A stretch of DNA of 49,224 nt from Enterobacteriaceae bacterium UBA5654 (GTDB taxonomy: Bacteria > Pseudomonadota > Gammaproteobacteria > Enterobacterales > Enterobacteriaceae). Below, piece by piece: positions 25,837 to 33,160 of the stretch. Each line of letters starts with the position of its first letter. Positions within the stretch are counted from its first letter, which is position 1. The notes below the pieces were generated by a model. That model was not told the DNA's origin. It did no database searches and was given only the letters and a program-made list of their open reading frames with translations. Location of the stretch: the NCBI GenBank assembly GCA_002421005.1, contig DIJC01000014.1, positions 462,145-511,368 of the forward strand. The letters are read 5' to 3'. The position numbers and the translations under genes are program-made.

Positions 25837-27198
25837 ATGAGCCAGAAAACCCGGTTCACCAAATCTGCTCTCGCAGTGGCAATGGCAATCGTTTCAACCC
25901 AGGCCTGGTCCGCAGGCTTCCAGCTAAATGAATTTTCTTCTTCTGGCCTTGGCCGCGCCTATTCTGGCGAAGGTGCCATCGCGGATGACGCCGGTAACGT
26001 CAGCCGTAACCCCGCTTTGATTACCATGTTTGACCGCCCGACCTTTTCCGGCGGCGCTATTTTCGTTGACCCGGATGTGAATGTGTCCGGGCGCTCGGCG
26101 ATCGGTAACGATGCCAGCCAGGATAACATCGCGCCGACCGCATGGGTGCCTAACCTGCATTTTGTCGCACCGATTAACGATCAATTTGGTTGGGGCGCGT
26201 CCGTTACCTCTAACTACGGTCTGGCAACCGAATTCAACGACAGCTTCGCCGCGGGCTCAATGGGCGGGACGACCGATCTGGAAACGCTGAACCTGAATCT
26301 GAGCGGCGCGTATCGTCTTGATAATCACTGGAGCTTTGGACTTGGCTTTGACGCGGTATACGCGCGCGCCAAACTGGAACGCTACGCGGGCGATTTGCCG
26401 CAGATTATCGGCGCGAATATTCCGGCGCTGGTGCGTGCCGGACGTCTATCCCCACAACAGGCCGCCGCGATTGGCGCTCAGGCCGGTGGCATCAGCCGCG
26501 ACACGCAGATTGCCCGCCTGAAAGGCGATGAGTGGGGCTTCGGCTGGAACGCCGGTCTTCTGTATGAAGTGGATAAAGACAACCGCTACGCGCTGACCTA
26601 CCGTTCGGAGATCAAGGTTGATTTCGACGGCGATTATAAGAGCAGCCTGCCAACGACGCTGAATCCGGTTAACGCCGCCCTCGGCCTCGGCCTGCCTTAC
26701 GGCACCAACGGCTCAACCATTGACGGCTCGCTGAGTCTGCATCTGCCGGAAATGTGGGAAGTGTCAGGTTATAACCGCGTGGCACCAAAATGGGCCGTTC
26801 ACTACAGCCTGGCCTACACCAGCTGGAGCCAGTTTGAAGAGCTGAAAGCGACCAACAGCGACCGTGGCACCCTCTTCTATAAAGAGGAAGGCTTTAAAGA
26901 TTCTTACCGTATCGCCCTCGGGACGACCTATTATATGGACGATAGCTGGACGTTCCGCTCCGGTATCGCCTTTGATGACAGCCCGGTTCCGGCAGATAAA
27001 CGTTCTATCTCCATTCCAGACCAGGATCGTCTGTGGCTGAGCGCCGGTACGACCTACGCGTTTAATAAAGATGCTTCCGTCGACCTCGGCGTGTCTTATA
27101 TGCACGGTCAGCATGTTAAATTTAGCGAAGGTCCGTACGAGTTTAAATCCGCAGGTAAAGCCTGGCTGTACGGCGCGAACTTTAACTACGCGTTCTGA
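25837..27198 (+). CDS. fadL: Long-chain fatty acid outer-membrane transporter
   Basis: A 14-strand outer-membrane beta-barrel that takes up long-chain fatty acids and is also a phage T2 receptor. The start at 25837 (8 nt after GAGG 25825-25828) is better spaced than the ATG at 25831 and gives 453 residues. A signal peptide covers about 1-25 (ALAVAMAIVSTQAWS), and the mature N-terminus AGFQLNEFSSSGLGRAY is the conserved plug region. The C-terminal phenylalanine is the outer-membrane assembly signal. The segment around residues 190-225 (RAGRLSPQQAAAIGAQAGG) differs from E. coli, as expected for a surface loop. Confidence 0.97.
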   Translation: MSQKTRFTKSALAVAMAIVSTQAWSAGFQLNEFSSSGLGRAYSGEGAIADDAGNVSRNPALITMFDRPTFSGGAIFVDPDVNVSGRSAIGNDASQDNIAPTAWVPNLHFVAPINDQFGWGASVTSNYGLATEFNDSFAAGSMGGTTDLETLNLNLSGAYRLDNHWSFGLGFDAVYARAKLERYAGDLPQIIGANIPALVRAGRLSPQQAAAIGAQAGGISRDTQIARLKGDEWGFGWNAGLLYEVDKDNRYALTYRSEIKVDFDGDYKSSLPTTLNPVNAALGLGLPYGTNGSTIDGSLSLHLPEMWEVSGYNRVAPKWAVHYSLAYTSWSQFEELKATNSDRGTLFYKEEGFKDSYRIALGTTYYMDDSWTFRSGIAFDDSPVPADKRSISIPDQDRLWLSAGTTYAFNKDASVDLGVSYMHGQHVKFSEGPYEFKSAGKAWLYGANFNYAF

Positions 27199-27204
27199 TG
27201 ATTG

Positions 27205-27230
27205 TCGCCCGGCGCAGAGATGCCGGGCGA
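27205..27230 (+). terminator. fadL downstream hairpin
   Basis: A 9-bp stem TCGCCCGGC / GCCGGGCGA starting 7 bp after the fadL stop. Followed by AATTACG rather than a T run, so it may be a transcript-end stabiliser more than a terminator. Confidence 0.55.
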
Positions 27231-27257
27231 ATTACGTAATGCCATCCTGAAAACGGT

Positions 27258-27281
27258 GCCGCAAACCCCATGGTTTGCGGC
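27258..27281 (-). terminator. mlaA terminator
   Basis: A perfect 10-bp stem GCCGCAAACC / GGTTTGCGGC with a CCAT loop, 8 bp beyond the mlaA stop. Leftward it is followed by ACCGTTTTC. It may act in both directions between convergent fadL and mlaA. Confidence 0.75.
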
Positions 27282-27288
27282 ACTTTGC

Positions 27289-28041
27289 TTATTCTGAATC
27301 GATATCTTTCAGATCGCCCTGGATAGCCTGCGCGTTCGGGTTTTCTTCCGGCTTCAGCTGACCGCCGTTGGCGATGAAGTCATGACGCTGGAAGTACGCC
27401 TCGCGCACCAGGATGTACGGATCGGAAGACTGACGCAGCAGACCGTCAGAATCCAGCAGCTGTGCGCGGGTTTCTACGCCTTCAACCGCCCATTTCCCAA
27501 GCGACATCGGCCAGGTCAGCCAGGAGAGGATAGGATAAGTAGTGTCCGCCATATCGCCGACGTCTTCACGCAGCGTAAAGCTGCCATAGAATGGAAGCTG
27601 TAAATACGGACCGTAACCAACATCATAATGACCAAGCGTGCTGCCGAAGCGATGCGGTTCAACCCGTTGCAGTTTCGGGTTTGCCATACCCGCAACGTCG
27701 ATAAAGCCGCCCATCCCCAGCAGGGTGTTCAGGAAGAAGCGCGTAAAATGCACCATTCCCTGATAGGGATCGCCCTGAATGAAAAAGTTGACCATCGTGG
27801 CCGGTTCTTCGAGGTTGCCAGTGAAGTTACCGAGGCCGGTACGTGCAGGCTGGGGAACGTAATCACGCCACGCCACCGCCACCGGGCGCAGAACGTACGG
27901 ATCGACAACGTTAAAGTTGAAGTTGTACATTGTGCGGTTGAACCCTTCGAATGGGTCCGAGCGTCCCTGTTGGTCCCCGGAGCTTGCGCAGCCCACCAGT
28001 AAAGTAGCGCCCACTGCAAGCGCCGACAGCCGAAAATTCAT
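27289..28041 (-). CDS. mlaA: MlaA (VacJ), lipid-asymmetry lipoprotein
   Basis: An outer-membrane lipoprotein that, with OmpC/OmpF, removes misplaced phospholipids from the outer leaflet and hands them to MlaC. The lipobox is LLVGC with lipidated C18, followed by ASSGDQQGRSDPFEGFNR, which begins the VacJ domain. It is 250 residues from the ATG at 28041; the longer frame to 28080 would destroy the signal peptide and is rejected. Standing between fadL and yfdC, it keeps E. coli order. Confidence 0.96.
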   Translation of the reverse strand: MNFRLSALAVGATLLVGCASSGDQQGRSDPFEGFNRTMYNFNFNVVDPYVLRPVAVAWRDYVPQPARTGLGNFTGNLEEPATMVNFFIQGDPYQGMVHFTRFFLNTLLGMGGFIDVAGMANPKLQRVEPHRFGSTLGHYDVGYGPYLQLPFYGSFTLREDVGDMADTTYPILSWLTWPMSLGKWAVEGVETRAQLLDSDGLLRQSSDPYILVREAYFQRHDFIANGGQLKPEENPNAQAIQGDLKDIDSE

Positions 28042-28311
28042 AGATGTCTCCCTGTAATATATGGCTATCGCTAGTGCCATCTGATGCGTGTCGAGGATTG
28101 TATCAACACGTTACACGATGTCTACGCTGTCAGCCTGCATTCAGCATAGCCTGTATTAAGTAACCTGGTTGCGCCGTCAATTTTAAACATACTCAGAAAC
28201 ATTGTTATCACTCTTTATGCTGCAAGAGCAAAAAAATCGGTCTTTTCTGCTCCCTCACATCTGCCTAAAAGCCGCTACGCTTAAATCATAAATTCGCAGC
28301 AGGTGACATAA

Positions 28312-29250
28312 ATGGACAAGTTAGCAGAAGAAAAAATTGGTGAAGAAAGCGAAGAACGCGCGGTTGACAGCGATGAGAAGTCGCAGGGCAAAGAAATTGA
28401 AGTCAATGAGGACCGCCTGCCCTCGCGGGCGATGGCGATCCACGAGCACATTCGTCAGGACGGTGAAAAAGAGCTGGAGCGCGATGCGATGGCGCTGCTA
28501 TGGTCAGCCATTGCCGCCGGGCTTTCCATGGGCGCATCGCTGCTGGCGAAAGGCATCTTTCACGTCCAGCTTGAGGGTGTTCCCGGCGGTTTTTTACTGG
28601 AGAACCTCGGTTACACCTTCGGCTTCGTGATTGTCATTATGGCGCGTCAGCAGCTGTTTACCGAAAACACCGTCACCGCCGTATTGCCAATTATGCAAAA
28701 CCCGACCGGGCGTAACATCGGCCTGCTGTTGCGGCTGTGGGGTGTGGTGCTACTCGGAAACTTAATCGGCACCGGCATTGCCGCCTGGGCGTTTGAATAT
28801 ATGCCGGTTTTTGATGAGCCAACCCGTGACGCCTTCGTCAAAATCGGCATGGATATTATGAAAAACACGCCGTTTGAGATGTTTTCAAACGCCATTATTT
28901 CCGGCTGGATCATTGCCACGATGGTCTGGATGTTCCCGTCCGCCGGTTCCGCAAAGATTGTGGTGATCATTCTGATGACCTGGCTTATCGCCCTTGCCGA
29001 CACCACTCACATTGTGGTGGGAACGGTCGAGGTGCTGTATCTGGTGTTCAACGGCACGATACCCTGGCATGATTTCTTGTGGCCCTTCGCCCTGCCAACC
29101 CTCGCCGGTAACATCTGCGGCGGCACTTTTATATTCGCCCTGCTCAGCCATGCGCAAATCCGTAACGATATGATTAACGCCCGTAAAGCGGCGGCGAAAG
29201 CGGAAGCCAACGAGCAAAAGGAGCAGCAAAAAGAAACGAAACGCGGCTGA
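28312..29250 (+). CDS. yfdC: YfdC, formate/nitrite transporter family protein
   Basis: A 312-residue inner-membrane protein of the FNT family. It has a long, highly charged N-terminal extension (about 1-62), six hydrophobic segments (about 65-285) and a charged Lys/Glu-rich tail. The FNT pore pattern shows as the FSNAIISGWIIATMVW segment. The substrate is unknown; FNT relatives pass formate, nitrite or hydrosulfide. The 270-bp mlaA-yfdC spacer contains no gene. Confidence 0.93.
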   Translation: MDKLAEEKIGEESEERAVDSDEKSQGKEIEVNEDRLPSRAMAIHEHIRQDGEKELERDAMALLWSAIAAGLSMGASLLAKGIFHVQLEGVPGGFLLENLGYTFGFVIVIMARQQLFTENTVTAVLPIMQNPTGRNIGLLLRLWGVVLLGNLIGTGIAAWAFEYMPVFDEPTRDAFVKIGMDIMKNTPFEMFSNAIISGWIIATMVWMFPSAGSAKIVVIILMTWLIALADTTHIVVGTVEVLYLVFNGTIPWHDFLWPFALPTLAGNICGGTFIFALLSHAQIRNDMINARKAAAKAEANEQKEQQKETKRG

Positions 29251-29285
29251 ATGGCGACTCTTTGAGCAGTCAGGCGGCAAGATGC

Positions 29286-29314
29286 TTAACGCAGTAACGA
29301 AATCCCGTTATACT
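29286..29314 (+). promoter_or_regulatory. argW promoter
   Basis: TTAACG (29286-29291) and TATACT (29309-29314) are 17 bp apart, ending 11 bp before the tRNA. The GC-rich CTTGCCGCC after the -10 fits a stringently controlled stable-RNA promoter. Confidence 0.65.
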
Positions 29315-29325
29315 CTTGCCGCCTT

Positions 29326-29400
29326 GTCCCCTTAGTTAAATGGATATAACGAGCCCCTCCTAAGGGCTAGTTGCAGGTTCGATTCCTGCAGGGGACACCA
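29326..29400 (+). tRNA. argW: tRNA-Arg (CCT anticodon)
   Basis: A 75-nt tRNA including encoded CCA. The acceptor stem GTCCCCT pairs with AGGGGAC, the anticodon stem AGCCC/GGGCT encloses CCT at 29359-29361, and the T arm TGCAGGTTCGATTCCTGCA is perfect. It reads AGG codons. Its 3' end is a common phage and island integration site in enterobacteria, and an integrative-element remnant starts here. Confidence 0.98.
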
Positions 29401-29403
29401 TCA

Positions 29404-29643
29404 TGGCTTTTTCTCACTTCCCAAAAACACCACTAAACCCGCGTCACACATGGCTTTAAGCCGTTTTTCATCTCTAACGATTTACAGGGAATAGCACCCT
29501 AAGCCACGATCAAAAGTATCTCTTTAAAGTACCCTCGCGCTGTTAGAACTTCGGGAGTGACACATGCCTTTACAGTTTGTTTAAAGGGGCTGACGCCCCT
29601 CTTATTCTGCAACGAAGAGCTGCCAACTTGAGAGAAGCTAAAT
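29404..29643. other. Gene-free left end of the argW element
   Basis: About 240 bp between attL and doc with no intact gene. A small hairpin, GGGGC TGA GCCCC-like (AGGGGCTGACGCCCCT, 29585-29600), lies near the right side. GGGAG at 29553-29557 followed by ATGCCTTTA at 29564 resembles the ribosome site and first codons (MPL) of P4-type integrases, and it could be the abandoned integrase start. That reading is tentative. Confidence 0.4.
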
Positions 29644-30024
29644 TCAGAATTGGATTGCCAGCGTTCGCAGGATTGCAGAGAGTTGTTCTACTGTTTTTTC
29701 TCCCGTTGCAGCCTGAACTGTCAATTCTTCCAGTTCATTGCCTTCATCTGCGACCAGCACACCATTACGGCGTAAGAACGCCATGGTGACGAAAAATGAT
29801 GTGCGCTTGTTTCCATCGTTAAAGATATGCCCGCGAGCAATGGCTACCCAGTATGTTGCTGCCAATTCGAAAACGTCACTAACACCTTCGTAATGTGCAC
29901 GGTTTTGCACACGGTAGATAATGGCGTCGGCTCTCCCGGCGTCTGGCATACCCGCCACTCCGGGCAGGCAACGTAATATGCGGTCATGGAATGCAATAAC
30001 TTCCTGTGCACTGATCCATTTCAT
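29644..30024 (-). CDS. doc: Doc toxin (Fic/Doc kinase)
   Basis: A 126-residue toxin, the same length as P1 Doc, which phosphorylates elongation factor Tu and stops translation. The Doc/Fic motif is HIFNDGNKRT at 66-75, with the catalytic H66 and the phosphate-binding N/K/R. Other P1-like segments are GRADAIIYRVQNR (30-42), the FLRRNGV strand and the C-terminal EELTVQAATGEKTVEQLS. One change from P1 is alanine to glycine at 71. The start overlaps the phd stop (ATGA). No disruption is visible, so it looks functional. Confidence 0.93.
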   Translation of the reverse strand: MKWISAQEVIAFHDRILRCLPGVAGMPDAGRADAIIYRVQNRAHYEGVSDVFELAATYWVAIARGHIFNDGNKRTSFFVTMAFLRRNGVLVADEGNELEELTVQAATGEKTVEQLSAILRTLAIQF

Positions 30025-30242
30025 CGGTCAGTTAGCGCCTTGATAGTTCTGCCATGCCGCTGCATGATGAAATCAAATTCATCATCGAGCTTCGCAGCCT
30101 GATATGCATCAAATTCAGCCTTGCTGATAACGACAGCCGCAGAGCCATCCCGTCGTGTAATCTCTACCGGCTCTCCATTGGTGGCACTTTCCAAAACCGC
30201 TGAGATATTGGCTCTTGCCTGTGTTGATGTGTAGGTGATCAT
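30021..30242 (-). CDS. phd: Phd antitoxin
   Basis: A 73-residue antitoxin, the same length as P1 Phd. The N-terminal half (MITYTSTQARANISAVL; GEPVEITRRDGSAAVVISKAEFDAY) is the Phd/YefM DNA-binding fold. The acidic C-terminus (LDDEFDFIMQRH) is the disordered part that wraps Doc and blocks its active site. The ATG at 30242 has GGAGG just upstream (30247-30251 on this strand). A longer frame to 30401 runs through the operator and integrase remnant and is rejected. The gene ends with an ATGA overlap into doc. Confidence 0.93.
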   Translation of the reverse strand: MITYTSTQARANISAVLESATNGEPVEITRRDGSAAVVISKAEFDAYQAAKLDDEFDFIMQRHGRTIKALTDR

Positions 30243-30254
30243 ATTGCCTCCTGA

Positions 30255-30277
30255 AATGTACATTCCAAATGTACATT
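30255..30277. promoter_or_regulatory. phd-doc operator: tandem palindromes
   Basis: Two copies of the perfect 10-bp palindrome AATGTACATT, at 30255-30264 and 30268-30277, spaced 13 bp centre to centre, directly upstream of phd. P1 phd also has two adjacent palindromes that bind Phd dimers and support toxin-dependent co-operative repression. The second copy is extended by one matching base on each side. Confidence 0.82.
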
Positions 30278-30344
30278 TGGATTGAGTAAATATCAACCGG
30301 AGACATTGCCGCCTGACAGTTCCTGAAGGTACAGGTTTAAGAAC

Positions 30345-30580
30345 ATGCCTCTCAAAAGAACTGGTTACGATATGAGGGCTACCGGGCATGTTTTTCGCCA
30401 CACCATGGTAACTTTTTGCATGAGCAAGGATTCAACGCGGCGTGGATCGAAACACAACCAGCCCACGTAGATAAGAATTCAGTTCGCAGGACCTGTAATC
30501 ATGCACCGTATCTGGAGGGGAGAAGAGAAATGATGCAGTGATATGCTGATTATATTAGTGGGCTGGAAGGTACAAATTAC
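30345..30580 (+). pseudogene. C-terminal remnant of a tyrosine integrase
   Basis: Two joined frames read as the catalytic end of a P4/argW-type phage integrase. The first (ATG 30345 to about 30418) gives PLKRTGYDMRATGHVFRHTM, holding the H-x2-R-H-T box. After a one-base shift near 30412-30418 the second gives HEQGFNAAWIETQPAHVDKN and then SVRRTCNHAPYLEGRREMMQ, with a stop where tryptophan is expected (TGA 30539-30541), then YADYISGLEG. The catalytic tyrosine of the usual GTYNHA motif is cysteine here. The N-terminal two thirds are missing. The gene is certainly dead. Confidence 0.88.
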
Positions 30581-30581
30581 C

Positions 30582-30704
30582 TCAGATGCGGTAACACTGC
30601 GTCAGGATGCGGTGGCTGAAGATATCAAGGAAACCCTGCAGCGACTCATACCCTTCATGGCGCTGAGTGATATCATCGAGATACACCGTCGGCAGAGTGC
30701 TCAT
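30582..30704 (-). pseudogene. TssG fragment (type VI secretion baseplate)
   Basis: A 40-codon frame (MSTLPTVYLDDITQRHEGYE then SLQGFLDIFSHRILTQCYRI) that resembles the middle of TssG/VasB, whose relatives carry LPLHLxE...FLDxFxHRLLxLFYRAW. It stops at TGA exactly where that family has the next tryptophan. Its ATG overlaps the tssM stop (TAATG). Beyond 30581 the sequence becomes the integrase tail, so a deletion junction lies at about 30580. Confidence 0.6.
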
Positions 30705-32014
30705 TATTCAACTCCCTCCATGTCACTGTTTTCGGTACTGGCCATCAGCGCCTGAGCGGTGGCCGCGCTGTCGACACTGAATATCTGATCCGGCAGCGTG
30801 AAGCCGCGCAGATCCAGCAGCGCCAGCGGACCGCTACCCAGCTGTGAGCGCAGCACCCACTGCAGGGTGCGCCCGTCCGGCGCGGTGAAGCTCATCATCC
30901 ACTGGCTGCGGTCAAGCTGCCGGCGCTCACCCTGTTCCAGCCAGCGAATAAAGCCCCAGGTCCCGCTGTAGTCCCCGAACAGACGCGCACCGGCGTTAAC
31001 CGTGGTCCAGGTCAGCATGGTTCCCGGCCTGTACGTCTCTCCCGGCCAGCGAAAACTCTGCCAGCCGGCCATCTGGTTGAAGTAGCGCAGTTCCTGACCA
31101 TCGATGGTCAGCCGGGTTTCCACCACCTGCGGCACAGGACGCGCCTGCAGCTCAAAGCTGATGCCATGGCTGCCGTCGGTGAACAGAATGTCCGACAACT
31201 GGCTCAGCTGGTTAATCGCCCGCAGGAAGGCCGGGTTAAAGTTCAGCCCCTGGCTGTTGACCTTATCCGCTACCCACTGACTGCCCTCTTTGTGCTGCAC
31301 ACCACTGAGCTCTGTCGTCAGGAAGCGCTCAATGCGTCCGCTGTCTTTACGCACAAATTCAGCCAGCATCGGCAGGGAGGCATCACTTTTGCTGGCGGCG
31401 AACGGGAAGCGCCCGTCAAACGCGGTGTGCCAGTTCGCGACAACCGAGCGGCGCCATTTGTCATTCAGGCCCGCCGCCGACGGCTGAAGCACGGTCTCCC
31501 AGGCCTGAGTCAGCGGCTGCACAAACACCGTGCTGCCAAAACCGCTCCACTCTTCGCCAAGGCTTGCCGAAATCAGGCTGCCGTACTGCCGGGTGTCGGT
31601 CAGATCCACACTTTTGCCCCGGAATACGGTCTGCGCCAGGGTCTGCATCATCGCCTGCGGGTCGGAGGCACCGGCCAGCCGGGGTATTTGCCGGGAGACC
31701 TGTTCCGGGGTGAAATCCTTCATGCTGCGGAATGTCAGACTGATGGTGTCTTCGCTGCCGTCACCGGCAAGCGTATTTTTAACGGTAAGATTTACTGTTA
31801 GGGAATATTCGGAAAGCACCGCGTCAAAGTTATTTTTGTGCAGATTAACTTTTTTACGCGCTGATAATGGAGCAGATTCCTGACCATTACTGAAATCGCC
31901 CGCAACCAGTAATTTCAGGGGGAGTTCGGTTTTCTTGCTTACACCTCCCGTATGCAGATCAAGTTTTAGATTAATACGTGCGTTAGGCACTTCATTCTGG
32001 AAACTGTCAGCCAT
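30704..32014 (-). pseudogene. In-frame TssB-TssM fusion (T6SS deletion scar)
   Basis: A 436-residue open frame made of two unrelated type VI secretion parts. Residues 1 to about 111 are the start of the sheath protein TssB/VipA (MADSFQNEVPNARINLKLDL, LPLKLLVAGDFSN, FRSMKDFTPEQVSRQIP). From about 112 (RLAGASDPQAMMQTLAQTVF) to the end it is the periplasmic C-terminus of TssM/IcmF (GSTVFVQPLTQAWETVLQP, NGDGS-like and FRWPG segments, WGFIRWLEQG). The join is near 31680. It keeps the tssB start with a good ribosome site (AAGGGA) and has no stop, so a protein could be made, but neither TssB helices nor TssM membrane/NTPase parts are present. Most likely the product of a deletion across the T6SS cluster. 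Confidence 0.88.
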
Positions 32015-32482
32015 CTCAATCCCTTGGTTTATCGCTGTGCAAACTTTCACACTCCAGTTCGTCACGCGCGATAATAGAACAATGATCGACATAATATCAA
32101 ATTTACCGATATTAAATCCTATTTAAGGAATATCTTAAGAATTTCCTACTAACAATTAAGAAAAATTGTACTGGCAGTACCAGAAAATTGAACTACTGGC
32201 ACTACAACAAACACGCATTTATATCGAAATGGTTAAAGGACACAGTGAGTTGTTAATACAATTATCGTGAATTGATTTAAATCAATATTGCAGGAGACAC
32301 CATCAATTTTTACCTCTCTAAAACAACTTCTTCCAGCCTGGCAACACCCCAGATACTTAAAACTTTCCGCGTATAAAACATCCCTAAATTTATTCCTATA
32401 AGCATCCCGGCCCTCTCGTCTTCAGCACAAATTTTGTTTTAAGTTCATATGACTACAAACAAAACAATGTCAGGAGGACATT
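32015..32482. other. Spacer: tssB leader, attR and yjiH promoter
   Basis: 468 bp with no gene. 32015-32288 is AT-rich and would have been the tssB promoter; it holds two near-repeats, TACTGGCAGTAC (32169-32180) and TACTGGCACTAC (32196-32207). The attR copy is at 32289-32305. 32306-32482 is the leader of yjiH with a dyad described separately and AGGAGG at 32472-32477. Confidence 0.6.
32432..32464. promoter_or_regulatory. Inverted repeat upstream of yjiH
   Basis: TTTTGTTT (32432-32439) and AAACAAAA (32457-32464) are perfect complementary arms 17 bp apart, ending 18 bp before the yjiH start. Spacing of about two helical turns suits a dimeric repressor. Its regulator is not known. Confidence 0.5.
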
Positions 32483-33160
32483 ATGAAAAACGCCTCTCCC
32501 ACACAGGAGAAGGTCAGTTGGGTTGGTTATCTGGCTTTTTTTGTCACAATCATCTTTTTTTCCGGTTTCTTTGCTAAAAGCACCGAGTGGTGGCGGGTAT
32601 TCGATTTTACCGTACTCAACGGGTCATTCGGCCAGATTACGACGGCGGGTGAAAAAGCGATCTCTTTTCGGGGAACGGGAGGCACGGGTGCAAAGGACGG
32701 TTTTCTGTTTGCGCTGGAACTCGCGCCCTCGGTGATCCTTTCGCTTGGCATTATTTCTGTCACTGAAGGGTTGGGTGGATTACGCGCGGCACAGCAGCTT
32801 ATGACGCCGGTTTTACGGCCATTACTGGGCATTCCGGGGGTTTGCTCGCTGGCGCTGATTGCCAACCTGCAAAATACCGACGCCGCAGCGGGGATGACCA
32901 GAGAGCTGGCGGATGAAGGCGTGATTAACGACCATGAACGCGCAATTTTCGCCACGTACCAGACCAGCGGCAGCGCTATTATCACCAATTACTTTTCCTC
33001 GGCAGCCGCGCTGTTTACCACCATTACCGTGCCGGTGATCACCCCGCTCGCCATCATTCTTATCTTTAAGTTTATTGGTGCAAACCTGCTCAGGCTGTGG
33101 ATTGCACAGATTGAAAGTCGTCAGACAGGGAGGACAGAAAATGACGGTACAGGCGCGTAA
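32483..33160 (+). CDS. yjiH: YjiH family nucleoside-recognition membrane protein
   Basis: A 225-residue inner-membrane protein with about five hydrophobic segments and the Gate/nucleoside-recognition type core (ELAPSVILSLGIISVTEGLG; TYQTSGSAIITNYFSSAAALF). In E. coli yjiH is linked to yjiG and iadA, and the pair is thought to form a transporter, probably for the dipeptides that IadA hydrolyses; that role is inferred from linkage. A strong AGGAGG precedes the ATG. It overlaps yjiG by 20 bp. Confidence 0.9.
   Translation: MKNASPTQEKVSWVGYLAFFVTIIFFSGFFAKSTEWWRVFDFTVLNGSFGQITTAGEKAISFRGTGGTGAKDGFLFALELAPSVILSLGIISVTEGLGGLRAAQQLMTPVLRPLLGIPGVCSLALIANLQNTDAAAGMTRELADEGVINDHERAIFATYQTSGSAIITNYFSSAAALFTTITVPVITPLAIILIFKFIGANLLRLWIAQIESRQTGRTENDGTGA

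Larger units (their letters stand above)
29387..32305. mobile_element. Decayed integrative element at argW
   Basis: About 2.9 kb lies between two copies of a 17-bp sequence: TGCAGGGGACACCATCA at 29387-29403 (the 3' end of argW) and TGCAGGAGACACCATCA at 32289-32305, with one mismatch. These are the expected left and right attachment sites of a tRNA-targeting integrase. Inside are phd-doc, an integrase tail, a tssG fragment and a tssB-tssM fusion. The content and the frameshifts show an element that has lost most of its genes and its own integrase. Confidence 0.85.

Noticed and set aside
30243..30401. A longer version of phd starting at 30401
   Set aside because: It would run through the tandem operator and the integrase remnant; the 73-residue form has the P1 length and a good ribosome site.
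30704..32014. The hybrid frame as a working TssB or TssM
   Set aside because: It lacks the C-terminal helices of TssB needed for sheath assembly and all membrane and nucleotide-binding parts of TssM; no other intact T6SS gene is in the window.
32169..32207. A sigma-54 promoter in front of tssB suggested by the TGGCA motifs
   Set aside because: On neither strand is a TGGCAC element followed at the right distance by a TTGC -12 element.
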